Positions 9,433-17,748 of a stretch of 64,000 nt of DNA are shown piece by piece (the stretch's first letter is position 1; every line of letters starts with the position of its first letter). The notes beneath the pieces were generated by a model. That model did not search any database, had not been told where the DNA came from, and saw only the letters and a list, made by a program, of their open reading frames with translations. The stretch spans positions 1 to 64,000 of the forward strand of contig CAZSRX010000021.1 in NCBI GenBank assembly GCA_964609675.1, given 5' to 3'. A program made the translations under genes and the position numbers. Source of the stretch: CAZSRX01 sp964609675 [NCBI: uncultured Bacteroidota bacterium]. GTDB lineage: Bacteria > CLD3 > SB21.

Positions 9433-9461
9433 TTTATATTTAGATATGACTCAATATGCAA
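9433..9461 (-). promoter_or_regulatory. Candidate sigma-70-type promoter of the tubulin/actin-like operon
   Basis: On the minus strand, TTGCAT (9461-9456) and TATAAA (9438-9433) are separated by 17 nt. They lie about 90 nt upstream of the first gene's ATG in a very AT-rich leader. In such AT-rich sequence a chance match is quite possible. Confidence 0.4.
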
Positions 9462-9654
9462 AAAAAGAACCCTTTTTAAATAAAGGCCCCTCTAAAAATT
9501 ACCTTCTTTTGACAAAAAATAAGCATAAACATTTTAATATTCAAATTATTTTACTCTTCCAACCTCTTTATTGCGTCTTAATCCGTTCTTTTAGCCGTAA
9601 AACGCATATTTTAAGAGAAAAAGCTGATCAAGTATTTCATGACCGGCTCCTATT

Positions 9655-9701
9655 TAAAAAAAGTTAAAAATCTCCTGTAGGATACGGTTTATAGGAGATT
9701 T
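9655..9701 (-). terminator. Rho-independent terminator after sucD
   Basis: A perfect 9-bp stem (AAATCTCCT at 9701-9693 with AGGAGATTT at 9676-9668, read on the minus strand) encloses a 16-nt loop. It is followed by TTAACTTTTTTT. It begins 24 nt past the sucD stop codon. Confidence 0.75.
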
Positions 9702-9724
9702 ATAATCGGCTTATTTTCTGTGTG

Positions 9725-10705
9725 TTATTTTTTCTTGCTTTTTTTCGTGCTATTTTTTGGGGCGGTCTTTTTCACGGATTTTTTTGGCGCCGGTTTGTGC
9801 GGATACTTTTTTTCGAGTATCTGCTTGACGGTTATGCCGATATCGGCGGGGCTTTTGACTACGTGAATGCCGGCGGCGGCGAGGGCTTTCATTTTTTCCG
9901 CCGCGGTGCCTTTACCACCGCTGATAATCGCGCCGGCGTGGCCCATGCGGCGGCCCGGGGGCGCGGTCTGGCCGGCGATGAACGCGACGACCGGTTTTTT
10001 GAAATGCTTTTTAATCCACGCGGCCGCTTCTTCTTCCGCCGTGCCGCCGATCTCGCCGATCATCACAACCGCGTCGGTGCCGTCATCTTCGGCAAACAAC
10101 TGAATGGCGTCAATAAATCGCGTGCCGATTACGGGATCGCCGCCGATACCGATGCAGGTGGACTGCCCGATTTTCAGCGTCGTCAGCTGATGGACGGCTT
10201 CGTACGTCAATGTGCCCGAGCGTGAGATAACGCCCACACGTCCCGGCCGGTGAATGAACGCCGGCATGATGCCGACTTTGCATTTGCCCGGCGAAATGAT
10301 CCCCGGACAGTTCGGCCCGATAAGCCGGCAGTTTTTATCTTTTAAGAAATCATACACCTTAACCATGTCCTTGGTTGGTATCCCCTCGGTGATACAGACA
10401 ATCAGACTAATGCCGGCTTCAGCGGCCTCTAAAATCGCGTCCGCCCCAAAGGCCGGAGGAACAAAAATCACCGACGTGTTCGCCCTCGTCGCCTTGATCG
10501 CTTCCGCCACCGTGTTAAACACCGGCACGGCATACTTCAGTTTGTCCGTATCATTCCCTTTATACTTCATGCCGCCCTTGCCGGGTGTAACGCCGCCGAC
10601 GACATAGTTGCCGTACTGCGTCATCTGGCTGGTGTGGAATGTGCCTTCTTTTCCGGTTATCCCCTGCACAATCAGCCGGGTTTTTTTGTCAACAAGAATG
10701 CTCAT
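9725..10705 (-). CDS. sucD: Succinyl-CoA synthetase alpha subunit with lysine-rich tail
   Basis: The product carries the alpha-subunit CoA-binding domain ([12 protein letters not shown] near the N-terminus, GVTPGKGG) and the ligase domain with the phosphorylated histidine in GHAGAI. It catalyses ADP/GDP-linked interconversion of succinyl-CoA and succinate in the TCA cycle with a beta subunit. The protein has 326 residues against about 290 for the family. The excess is a C-terminal tail made almost only of K, P, S, A and T (for example [10 protein letters not shown]). No sucC gene is adjacent, so the beta subunit must be encoded elsewhere. The gene lies downstream of pgpA, 27 nt away, and ends at a clear terminator. 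Confidence 0.93.
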   Translation of the reverse strand: MSILVDKKTRLIVQGITGKEGTFHTSQMTQYGNYVVGGVTPGKGGMKYKGNDTDKLKYAVPVFNTVAEAIKATRANTSVIFVPPAFGADAILEAAEAGISLIVCITEGIPTKDMVKVYDFLKDKNCRLIGPNCPGIISPGKCKVGIMPAFIHRPGRVGVISRSGTLTYEAVHQLTTLKIGQSTCIGIGGDPVIGTRFIDAIQLFAEDDGTDAVVMIGEIGGTAEEEAAAWIKKHFKKPVVAFIAGQTAPPGRRMGHAGAIISGGKGTAAEKMKALAAAGIHVVKSPADIGITVKQILEKKYPHKPAPKKSVKKTAPKNSTKKSKKK

Positions 10706-10732
10706 ATAAAACCTCTTACATTAGGAGGGTTA

Positions 10733-11200
10733 TTAAAATCCGTGGCTAAACCAAATAATAAACTGCACAATCACATTGCTCAAAATCCCTGCAAACACAT
10801 CGTCCATCATGATACCCCAGCCGCCCGGCCATTCCTGCGCTTTGTCAATGCCAAACCACTTGGTCATATCGAGTGTACGGAACAGTATAAACGCCGTTAA
10901 AATCCAATACCAGACATTCGGTATCAGGAACAAGGCGATCCACATCCCGGCGATTTCATCAATTACCACGCGGGAAGGGTCTTCGCCCCACTCCGCTTCT
11001 GCTCGGGTACCGGACCAGACGCCCGCAAAAAAAGTCAGCAGGATTATAATAAAAAAAACAAAGGAATTCAACAGGGAAGGTGAATCCGGCCATAAAAAAA
11101 AATAAGCCGCGGCGGCCACCGCGCTCCCTGCCGTACCCGGCATAACCGGAAAATATCCGGCGCCCAATCCGGTGGCAAGGCCTTTAACAAAAAAATTCAT
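10733..11200 (-). CDS. pgpA: Phosphatidylglycerophosphatase A
   Basis: The 155-residue membrane protein shows the PgpA signature: GLGAGYFPVMPGTAGS near the N-terminus and VVIDEIAGMW in the middle, with several hydrophobic helices. PgpA removes the phosphate from phosphatidylglycerol phosphate in the inner membrane, the step after PgsA. pgsA lies upstream on the same strand, separated by an erythromycin-esterase-like gene. A promoter-like sequence in the gap upstream suggests it can be expressed with sucD independently of pgsA. Confidence 0.92.
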   Translation of the reverse strand: MNFFVKGLATGLGAGYFPVMPGTAGSAVAAAAYFFLWPDSPSLLNSFVFFIIILLTFFAGVWSGTRAEAEWGEDPSRVVIDEIAGMWIALFLIPNVWYWILTAFILFRTLDMTKWFGIDKAQEWPGGWGIMMDDVFAGILSNVIVQFIIWFSHGF

Positions 11201-11244
11201 GGCTTCAGTCGTATCCGTCGGTGGTCCTGTTGACTAATTCAGGA

Positions 11245-11272
11245 AGAAGATAGGACTTTTTTATATTTTTAC
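11245..11272 (-). promoter_or_regulatory. Candidate promoter upstream of pgpA-sucD
   Basis: TTGTAA (11272-11267) and TATCTT (11250-11245) on the minus strand are 16 nt apart, about 45 nt before the pgpA start. It matches the sigma-70 pattern moderately. Confidence 0.35.
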
Positions 11273-11308
11273 AACGACTTTTACAGCGGGACAAAAAATT
11301 TTTTTATC

Positions 11309-12757
11309 TCACAAATACGACGGCGGCGTAACCTCATAAATAAAAAACAGACCGTCATATTGATGGATTAAAATCATCTGCTCCGCGTTGAGGCCCCAGC
11401 TTTTGGCCGTGATTGGATTAAATAACCATGCGTTTCCTTCCGACAGTTTTTTTCTGGATATGTCCAGAAAGCAAAACCGCCGGTCCGACCGGTAAAAGAT
11501 GGATTCCAGACTACCTGAGGTTGCCGGCGAAATATCATAAACAACGCGATGGTTCGTCGCTGCCCGGCCGCGATAGATATAGAAGCCGACCGTGTACATT
11601 TCCGCGCGATGATTGTCGCTCAGCCAATGGCCCATATTCTTGAATGCGTAATCGCTGCCGATGACTTCGTCATACCGGTTACATACATGCGCATTGTGAG
11701 CCCAGACGATGATTTTCTTGCCGGGAAAAAGCGTATCGATGAGGAAATCAATGTTTTCGGCCATGCTACGGTCCCTGATAACCGACGCGGCCTGATAGTT
11801 CTGCTGGGCTTGAAGGACAAACAGATCCACTGCCGCCGGCGTCATGTGCGCTTCCTGCGTTAAAACGCGGATCAGACCGCTCTCCTGCGGATGCAGTGAT
11901 TGTAGCGCCGTTTTTCCTGTTTCCAGAAACTGATACAGAGTGTCATAAAATTGCTTTATTGTATTCTGGTTGCTTATCAGATAACCGATATCGGCGCCCT
12001 GCGTGAACATGGAATCCTGCCGGTACACGGCGTCGGCATAAACGGCATCGAGCGGCTGAATGATCCGCTTGTAATCATAGGCCCGCCCGAAGTAGCTGTA
12101 GGTGGAGCTCATCTGGATGTCAAAACCGGCAACATCGAGCGGCCGCGACGACGTACGCGTTTCCTTAAGGTATTCAAACAGCGGGAGGAGTTCTTCCGTA
12201 TGCCACACCGGAAACACCGACCGCTTCATGTTCATCAGGGGCGTTTCCTTCAACACGTTGGTATTCGCGCTGAAACAATCATAAAGGCCGCTCTCAAAAG
12301 CGATGACACCGAAATCGCATTGTTCGTGAAGAAATTTTATGAGGCGCACCTTGGCCATGCTGAATTGTGCGACACCGTGACCGCTTTCGCCCAGCAGGAC
12401 GATACGCTTGCCTTGAAAATACGTTTTCAGACAATCCAAATCGTTAAAATGCGAAGAGGTCAGGGAGCGGACCGGCGCCGCGTTGGTTTTAATCCACGCG
12501 CTCCAGACAGCGTTTTCCGGCGGCGCGCCGGAATCGGGAGGAATCTGAAGTTCCTTATCGGTCAGTAAATCCGACGGGTAATTGTCGAAGCCATCGGAAT
12601 GGTTATCGCAGGAACCTGATGACACCATTAAAATGAGCAGGCCTAATTGACGCCAACGACAAAGCGCGGTCAATGGCTTTTGCATAACACGAATACGATA
12701 ATCCATGAACGGTAATCGCTGTATTAAAAAATAACGACGCCAATCAATCTCAGACAT
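11309..12757 (-). CDS. Erythromycin-esterase-family lipoprotein
   Basis: The protein has the erythromycin esterase (EreA/EreB-like) core: VLLGESGHG with the catalytic-type histidine, VIAFESG, and IVWAHNAHVCN. Members hydrolyse macrolide lactones or, in many bacteria, unknown esters. The longest frame starts at 12757 and overlaps the end of pgsA by 8 nt. A start at 12685 gives a better signal peptide (hydrophobic LGLLILMVSS then GSC) and a probable lipoprotein, so the mature protein is likely outside the cytoplasm. No start has a strong ribosome site. Because it sits between pgsA and pgpA, a lipid-related substrate is as plausible as an antibiotic; this is inference. Confidence 0.75.
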   Translation of the reverse strand: MSEIDWRRYFLIQRLPFMDYRIRVMQKPLTALCRWRQLGLLILMVSSGSCDNHSDGFDNYPSDLLTDKELQIPPDSGAPPENAVWSAWIKTNAAPVRSLTSSHFNDLDCLKTYFQGKRIVLLGESGHGVAQFSMAKVRLIKFLHEQCDFGVIAFESGLYDCFSANTNVLKETPLMNMKRSVFPVWHTEELLPLFEYLKETRTSSRPLDVAGFDIQMSSTYSYFGRAYDYKRIIQPLDAVYADAVYRQDSMFTQGADIGYLISNQNTIKQFYDTLYQFLETGKTALQSLHPQESGLIRVLTQEAHMTPAAVDLFVLQAQQNYQAASVIRDRSMAENIDFLIDTLFPGKKIIVWAHNAHVCNRYDEVIGSDYAFKNMGHWLSDNHRAEMYTVGFYIYRGRAATNHRVVYDISPATSGSLESIFYRSDRRFCFLDISRKKLSEGNAWLFNPITAKSWGLNAEQMILIHQYDGLFFIYEVTPPSYL

Positions 12758-13373
12758 TCTTGAAAAAAGAAAATGTCGCCATCTTACGCACCGCGTCCCA
12801 GTTCTGATAGAGATAGAACACGCCGGATAATGCAGTAAAAAACGTAACCAACAGCATGCCGCTGTAAATCACGTTGTACGTTGTAAACCAATTAACCGTG
12901 TTGGAAATAAAGTTCATGAAATCCACGCCGAAATCCGTCAGCAGGGACTGCAGGGCGATAAAGAGCAATATCAGCCCGATCATCAGCATCTGAAACGCCG
13001 TCTTAAGCTTGGCAAAGAAATTGGTGATAATCGGCTTGCCCTGATGCATCGCGTAGGAGCGCAGGCTGGTAACAATCAGGTCCCGCAATACAATCACCAT
13101 CACCATCCATAGCTTGATCAAGCCGATGTAGACGAACGAAAACAGTGCGGACAGTACCAGCACCTTATCGGCCAGCGGGTCCAGGAAACGCCCCCAGTCG
13201 GAACTGAACCCGTACCGGCGCGCCAGATAACCGTCCAGCCAGTCGGTAACGGAAGCCACCAGAAAAAGCAAAACCGCGTAAAACTGCAGATCGCTTTTCA
13301 GCACGCAGTAAACAAAAAACGGTGTCAGTACAATCCGGAACACCGTCAGGATATTTGGTATATGCTTCAGCAT
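12750..13373 (-). CDS. pgsA: CDP-diacylglycerol-glycerol-3-phosphate 3-phosphatidyltransferase
   Basis: The full CDP-alcohol phosphotransferase motif is present: DWLDGYLARR, then G and two spaced aspartates in GRFLDPLADK. Several membrane helices surround it. The enzyme makes phosphatidylglycerol phosphate in the inner membrane, the precursor of phosphatidylglycerol. I chose the ATG at 13373 (MLKHIPNILTVFRI, the usual family start) over an in-frame TTG 30 nt upstream. The 3' end overlaps the longest frame of the next gene by 8 nt. The gene is divergent from the LipM-like gene. Confidence 0.92.
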   Translation of the reverse strand: MLKHIPNILTVFRIVLTPFFVYCVLKSDLQFYAVLLFLVASVTDWLDGYLARRYGFSSDWGRFLDPLADKVLVLSALFSFVYIGLIKLWMVMVIVLRDLIVTSLRSYAMHQGKPIITNFFAKLKTAFQMLMIGLILLFIALQSLLTDFGVDFMNFISNTVNWFTTYNVIYSGMLLVTFFTALSGVFYLYQNWDAVRKMATFSFFKNV

Positions 13374-13502
13374 AGCAGAATTTACTTGTTTATGTCCGCT
13401 CAAAACACCTATATTAGCGACCTTATTAAGGTAAGTTAAAAAAGGATTTAAGACAAGTATTTTTTTGCAAACGCAATTTACTTACGCCTAAACAGGGGCC
13501 CT

Positions 13503-14234
13503 ATGATCTGGCAGTTTTTAGACACCGGTTTGCATACCGGAGCGTATAACATGGCGCTGGACGAACAACTGGCGCGCGAAGTGGGAGCGGGCACGCGCCC
13601 GTCCGTACTGCGGTTTTTTCAGTGGCAACCGTACTGCATCTCCCTTGGCAAGCATCAGCGGATGGATGATATCGACACCGCGCGGGCGCAAGCGGAAGGT
13701 ATTGACGTGGTATACCGGCCCACCGGCGGCCGGGCCATCCTGCACGCGGAGGAACTGACGTACAGTGTCGTGTTTAAAAATGAAATTACCGGTACGGTGG
13801 AAGAGACCTACCGGCTTATTAGTGAAGCGCTGGTACAGGGTCTGCGGGCCGTCGGCGTGGATGCGGCTATGAATCCCGCTCAGCCGAACTTCCGCCAATG
13901 GTATACGCAGCCCGTGTCCAAGCTCTGTTTTTCAAGCTCCGCGCGTCATGAAATTCAGGTTGACGGCCGCAAACTGGTCGGCAGCGCCCAGCGACGGCTT
14001 TCCGGCGCCGTGCTCCAGCACGGGTCGATCCTGCTGGGATCGTTTCACCGCCGTCTGCCGGAATTCCTCAACGTACCCGAACCGGCCAAAATCATCATGC
14101 GCCAGATGATGGACGAAAAAACCATCGAAATCGGGCAAATAACTTCCGTGAATCTGGAAACTCTGAAAACCGCCATACGGCAAGCGTTTGCGGAAGTATT
14201 CTCTATTGAATTTCACGAAGCGGAGGCGCCGTAA
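13503..14234 (+). CDS. Lipoate/octanoate transferase family protein (LipM-like)
   Basis: The 243-residue protein belongs to the biotin/lipoyl A/B ligase family. It has RPTGGRAILHAEELTYSV for acyl binding, the invariant lysine in GRKLVGSAQRR, and LQHGSI. A cysteine in KLCFSSSARHEI sits where LipM octanoyltransferases carry their catalytic cysteine. LipM moves octanoate from acyl carrier protein to GcvH or E2 domains at the start of lipoate synthesis. A lipoate-protein ligase remains possible, though the C-terminal LplA accessory domain is absent. It starts a plus-strand cluster with rnhA and an acyltransferase. Confidence 0.78.
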   Translation: MIWQFLDTGLHTGAYNMALDEQLAREVGAGTRPSVLRFFQWQPYCISLGKHQRMDDIDTARAQAEGIDVVYRPTGGRAILHAEELTYSVVFKNEITGTVEETYRLISEALVQGLRAVGVDAAMNPAQPNFRQWYTQPVSKLCFSSSARHEIQVDGRKLVGSAQRRLSGAVLQHGSILLGSFHRRLPEFLNVPEPAKIIMRQMMDEKTIEIGQITSVNLETLKTAIRQAFAEVFSIEFHEAEAP

Positions 14235-14238
14235 CCTT

Positions 14239-14694
14239 ATGGACGCTCCGGAAAGACCGCGCTATACCATCTATACGGATGGCGCCTGTAAAAGCAATCC
14301 CGGACCCGGAGGCTGGGCGGCAATCATTCTCTCCGATTCGTCCCCCATACGCGAGGAATTGCAGATATCCGGTCATTGCGCATCCACGACCAACAATATC
14401 ATGGAAATGACGGCCGTTATCCGCGCGCTGGAGAGCCTTCCGCAGCCGGCGCGCGTGGTGGTATACAGCGACAGCGCTTATATTGTCAACGCGTTTCGGG
14501 AGCGATGGTTCGATCAGTGGATCCGTAACGGTTGGAAAACGAGCGGCCGCAAACCGGTCAAAAACCGCGCTTTATGGGAAAAGCTTCTGGATTTATGCGC
14601 CGTTCACACCGTACAGTTTATCAAAGTGGCCGGACACACCGGAGATCCTTATAATGAGCGGGCCGATCGCCTGGCCAATCAGGCGATACCATGA
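14239..14694 (+). CDS. rnhA: Ribonuclease HI
   Basis: RNase HI degrades the RNA strand of RNA-DNA hybrids. All four catalytic acids are visible: YTDGACKSNPGPGGW, the glutamate of NNIMEMTA, the aspartate of YSDSAY, and the aspartate of NERADRLA. I chose the ATG at 14239 (151 residues, MDAPERPRY), preceded by GGAGG at 14222. A longer frame would overlap the previous gene by 47 nt. The stop overlaps the next start in ATGA, indicating translational coupling with the acyltransferase gene. Confidence 0.95.
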   Translation: MDAPERPRYTIYTDGACKSNPGPGGWAAIILSDSSPIREELQISGHCASTTNNIMEMTAVIRALESLPQPARVVVYSDSAYIVNAFRERWFDQWIRNGWKTSGRKPVKNRALWEKLLDLCAVHTVQFIKVAGHTGDPYNERADRLANQAIP

Positions 14695-15548
14695 AAGCGG
14701 TTTCCGTAATACATTATTTCGAATATTTTCTGCTCCGTTTAGTACGTGCCTTTTTGTGGTTTTTCCCGTTGCGCGTTATCTCGGCAACAGGCGCGTTTGC
14801 CGGACTTATCTTTTATACGCTGGGAATTCGTAAAGCCGTCGCCCGTGATAATATTATTCTAGCCGGAATCTGCAAAGATTCCAGGCATCTTAAACAACTG
14901 CTGAAAAGCAACTATAAAAATCTCGGCCGGACATTTACGGAGTTACTGATGAATGACCGCCTACCTATAAAGGAAGGACGTAATTTCAGGTGGGACATAC
15001 CTTCCGATTTCCTGACGGTAATAAGGCGCGGCGCTATTTTGATTTCCGGTCACATCGGCAGTTGGGAATTGATGGGCCAAGCGCTGGTGCAATATGGCGT
15101 TAAACTCGCGGTTGTCGTGCGACGGCAGGCCAATCCGCTCACGGATCGTTACATCAACCGCATCCGCCAACGTTGCGGCATGGACGTCGTCTATGACGAG
15201 GAACTGTTTAAACTGCGGCGACATCTCGCCGACGGGCATGCGATAGCCCTTCTCGCAGACCAGGACTACGGAAAACCGGGCGAGCCGGTTGTTTTTTTCG
15301 GCCGGCCGTGCCGCGCGCCTGCCGGTCCCGGCCGTCTGGCTGTCCGTCTGAAAATTCCGGTCTATTTATGTACCTCCTACAGAAAAAATGGAGTTGATTT
15401 TACTTTCTCCATTAAACCGGTTCCTTTTTCTGACGAGGCGGATATCGGCGAAATAACCTCCCGGTATACAGCCATGCTTGAAACCCTCATTCGGAAACAT
15501 CCGGATCAGTGGCTGTGGCAGCACAAGCGGTGGAAATTAGCGAAATAA
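14691..15548 (+). CDS. Lipid A-type lysophospholipid acyltransferase (HtrB/LpxL family)
   Basis: The 285-residue protein has an N-terminal membrane helix (LVRAFLWFFPLRVISATGAF) and the H-x4-E catalytic motif in GHIGSWEL. Other family blocks are VVVRRQANPL, LADQDYGKPGEPVVFFGRP and WLWQHKRWK. These enzymes add a secondary acyl chain to Kdo-lipid A at the inner membrane, which indicates an LPS-bearing outer membrane. Whether the acceptor is lipid A or another lipid cannot be told from sequence. Its ATG overlaps the rnhA stop codon. Confidence 0.88.
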   Translation: MKAVSVIHYFEYFLLRLVRAFLWFFPLRVISATGAFAGLIFYTLGIRKAVARDNIILAGICKDSRHLKQLLKSNYKNLGRTFTELLMNDRLPIKEGRNFRWDIPSDFLTVIRRGAILISGHIGSWELMGQALVQYGVKLAVVVRRQANPLTDRYINRIRQRCGMDVVYDEELFKLRRHLADGHAIALLADQDYGKPGEPVVFFGRPCRAPAGPGRLAVRLKIPVYLCTSYRKNGVDFTFSIKPVPFSDEADIGEITSRYTAMLETLIRKHPDQWLWQHKRWKLAK

Positions 15549-15552
15549 ATAC

Positions 15553-15581
15553 TTGAAAATATGTTTTTTTTGAGATAATTT
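15553..15581 (+). promoter_or_regulatory. Candidate promoter of receiver-kinase gene
   Basis: TTGAAA (15553-15558) and TAATTT (15576-15581) are 17 nt apart, about 40 nt before the kinase start, in an AT-rich gap. Confidence 0.4.
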
Positions 15582-15620
15582 AATATTTTATAGAGTAATT
15601 CTCACCGAATATATAAAGGT

Positions 15621-16904
15621 ATGGACCCCGAAAAACCCAAGGATCCGTTGCTGAGCAACATCGACCAGATTCTGGAAAACCTGAGAAACCGGCAAGCAGA
15701 AATTCTCTGCGTGGACGACGAACCGTCCATGCTGAACGTGCTGGAACGGATATTCTCGGATGATTTCACGGTTTACAAAGCGGCCAGCGGTGCCGAGGGC
15801 CTGGAGATTCTCAAACAGAAACCGGATATTGAGCTAATCATTTCCGATCAACGAATGCCGGTCATGTCGGGAACGGAATTCCTTAACCGCTCTCGAGAAA
15901 TTAATCCCAACTGCATCCGCATCATACTCACCGGTTATACCGACATCAAAGATCTTGTGGATTCCATCAATACCGGCAAGGTTTTTCAGTATGTCACCAA
16001 ACCTTTTGAGCCTGACGAACTGCGGATCGTTATCAAGCGCGGCCTGGATTATTATCGCAAAAACCGGGAAGTGCAGGTGGCTTATGAGGAATTGCAGAAG
16101 GCCTATATTCATCTGCGCGAAACCCAGAACCAGCTCATCCGTTCCGAAAAGATGTCGATGCTCGGCCAGCTGATGGCTAACATCGCCCATGAAATCCGCA
16201 ATCCGATCAGCAATATCAATAACTCATCCAAACTGCTGGCGATGGAATGGCTCGGCGTCAAGCGTTTTCTCGTTAAAATGGACCAGGCCGAAAGCGTTGA
16301 ACAGATTGAGGCCATCTTATCCAACGAAGACGACCGCATCGACGTGCCGCAAACGGTTACGGATTTTGACGCGGCACTCTCGATCATAACCCATAGTTGC
16401 GAGTTGGCCGGCGAGATTATCGAAGACCTGCGCGGGTTCTCGCGCCTTGACGACGCGCATTTCGTGGATACCGACATTAATTTTCAGATCAACCGGGCGC
16501 TGAAACTTCTGCAGTCCAAATACAAACATCAGATCGAGTTCCGGAAAGAGCTTCAGGACCTGCCGCTGATCCCCGGTTTTCCGGGCCCTATCGCCCAAGT
16601 ATTAATCAACATCATGGACAACGCGGCTCATGCCATGAACGGCAAGGGCGTCGTGGAAATCCGCAGCCGGCAGGCCGACAGTTACGTGGTGGTGGACATT
16701 ACCGACCACGGCTCCGGAATCCCTCAGGACATCGTCCATAAAATCTTTGATTACGGTTTTACGACCAAAGGCGCCAACGAAGGCACCGGATTAGGCCTGG
16801 CGATTGCCAGCGAAATCATGAAACGCCATAAGGGCCGAATCGAAGTGACCAGCCAACCGGGCGAAGGCTCTACGTTCAGTATTTATTTTCCTGTTAAAAA
16901 ATAA
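15621..16904 (+). CDS. Soluble hybrid: receiver domain followed by histidine kinase
   Basis: The 427-residue protein starts with a receiver domain (CVDDEPSMLNVL, phospho-acceptor D76 in IISDQRMP, conserved T in ILTGYTD and K in VTKPFEP). A helical linker follows, then a HisKA domain with H190 in AHEIRNP, and an HATPase_c domain with N, G1 (DHGSGIP), F and G2 (GTGLGLAIA) boxes. No membrane segment is present. The order receiver-then-kinase suggests a kinase whose activity is set by phosphorylation from another sensor. No DNA-binding regulator is adjacent, so its partners are encoded elsewhere. Confidence 0.92.
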   Translation: MDPEKPKDPLLSNIDQILENLRNRQAEILCVDDEPSMLNVLERIFSDDFTVYKAASGAEGLEILKQKPDIELIISDQRMPVMSGTEFLNRSREINPNCIRIILTGYTDIKDLVDSINTGKVFQYVTKPFEPDELRIVIKRGLDYYRKNREVQVAYEELQKAYIHLRETQNQLIRSEKMSMLGQLMANIAHEIRNPISNINNSSKLLAMEWLGVKRFLVKMDQAESVEQIEAILSNEDDRIDVPQTVTDFDAALSIITHSCELAGEIIEDLRGFSRLDDAHFVDTDINFQINRALKLLQSKYKHQIEFRKELQDLPLIPGFPGPIAQVLINIMDNAAHAMNGKGVVEIRSRQADSYVVVDITDHGSGIPQDIVHKIFDYGFTTKGANEGTGLGLAIASEIMKRHKGRIEVTSQPGEGSTFSIYFPVKK

Positions 16905-16937
16905 CCCCGACCGGTTTGGGTCAGGGTATTTGAAGCG

Positions 16938-17020
16938 TGCCGAGGAGGGGAGTTGAACCCCTACGCCCTTGCGAGCACTAGTACCTGAAACTAGCGTGTC
17001 TGCCATTTCACCACCTCGGC
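16938..17020 (-). tRNA. tRNA-Leu(CAG)
   Basis: The minus strand folds as a class II tRNA: acceptor GCCGAGG paired with CCTCGGC, an anticodon stem CTAGT/ACTAG around loop TTCAGGT (anticodon CAG), a long variable arm, and a T arm with GTTCAAC. The discriminator base is A. The CCA end is not encoded. Confidence 0.95.
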
Positions 17021-17337
17021 AGTCAAGGAAGTAAATTATACAAAAAAAATTGAAATAATCAAATGAAATTATTTTTGATATAAAAAACGCTGTCTGTTCG
17101 CCGAGCCACATTCGCAGGTTACAACGAAAAGCATACTGTAAAGCATGCGCCGTTTCATCAAATAGTTACTTTTTTATTAAGACTGACACCATCCTACGCA
17201 AGTCCGTGGGGCCTCAAAGAAAACACCATCGATAGATGCCTGAACGTTGTACGGTTTCTTTAAAATATAATCTCTTCGCGCAGTAAAAAAATTAACGCCT
17301 TTGAAATATTGACGGCCCTGCTTGCGTAAAATCAAAT

Positions 17338-17748
17338 GCGATTCATTACGGAGGGCTGGCATGCACTTACAACGGTTACGTCTGCTCCAGCGATGAAGCG
17401 GATTTCCTGGTGTGTTATGAAAAGAAAACCATCGAACAACTGCTGGCCGCGCTTTCGTAACGCCTTTCCGGTTTTGCTTCTGAATTAGGTATGGAGAACT
17501 TTTCTGATGAACAAGGCGCTATCCGCATTAATAATGCCTTTCCGATTAACCTATGCACATGGATATCCGGCTATCGTTATAAATATTTGTTATCGTTTGA
17601 TAAATATTTGGAAACGGCCCATTATTGTCTGCCGTATCTCCATACGGCTCTGCATGTCCGGCTTTAGAAAAATTCCCTTCGCGAGCAGGACGCCTTTGAT
17701 GGTATCCAACTTAAAGAACTGATTGGGCCCAACCGCCGTTTATTTTAT
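17338..17748 (+). pseudogene. Decayed coding sequence with in-frame stops
   Basis: One plus-strand frame reads like protein across 137 codons but is broken by TAA at 17458 and TAG later on. Readable pieces include YGGLACTYNGYVCSSDEADF, FSDEQGAIRINNAFP and DAFDGIQLKELIGPNRR. No start codon or ribosome site precedes the first piece; a TGA in the same frame lies at 17302. I do not recognise the family. The rest of the gap between the tRNA and nadR (17021-17337) holds nothing I can support. The tail abuts the convergent nadR stop. Chance coding-like reading cannot be excluded. Confidence 0.4.

Larger units (their letters stand above)
9345..9724. other. AT-rich intergenic region at compositional boundary
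   Basis: These 380 bases separate the A+T-rich operon on the left from the G+C-richer sucD region on the right. They contain the operon's candidate promoter and leader, and the sucD terminator. A 73-codon plus-strand open frame at 9446-9667 has no coding character or ribosome site and overlaps the promoter, so it is not annotated. Nothing else was seen. Confidence 0.6.

Noticed and set aside
9446-9667. Plus-strand open frame of 73 codons
   Set aside because: It has no ribosome site or coding character, and it overlaps the promoter and leader of the opposite operon.
17177-17362. Minus-strand open frame of 61 codons next to tRNA-Leu
   Set aside because: No ribosome site, no recognisable motif and no codon bias like the neighbouring genes.
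17302-17460. In-frame TGA and TAA in the decayed sequence as possible recoding
   Set aside because: The stops are of three kinds, no redox motif is present and no SECIS-like hairpin follows, unlike the SelW-like gene.
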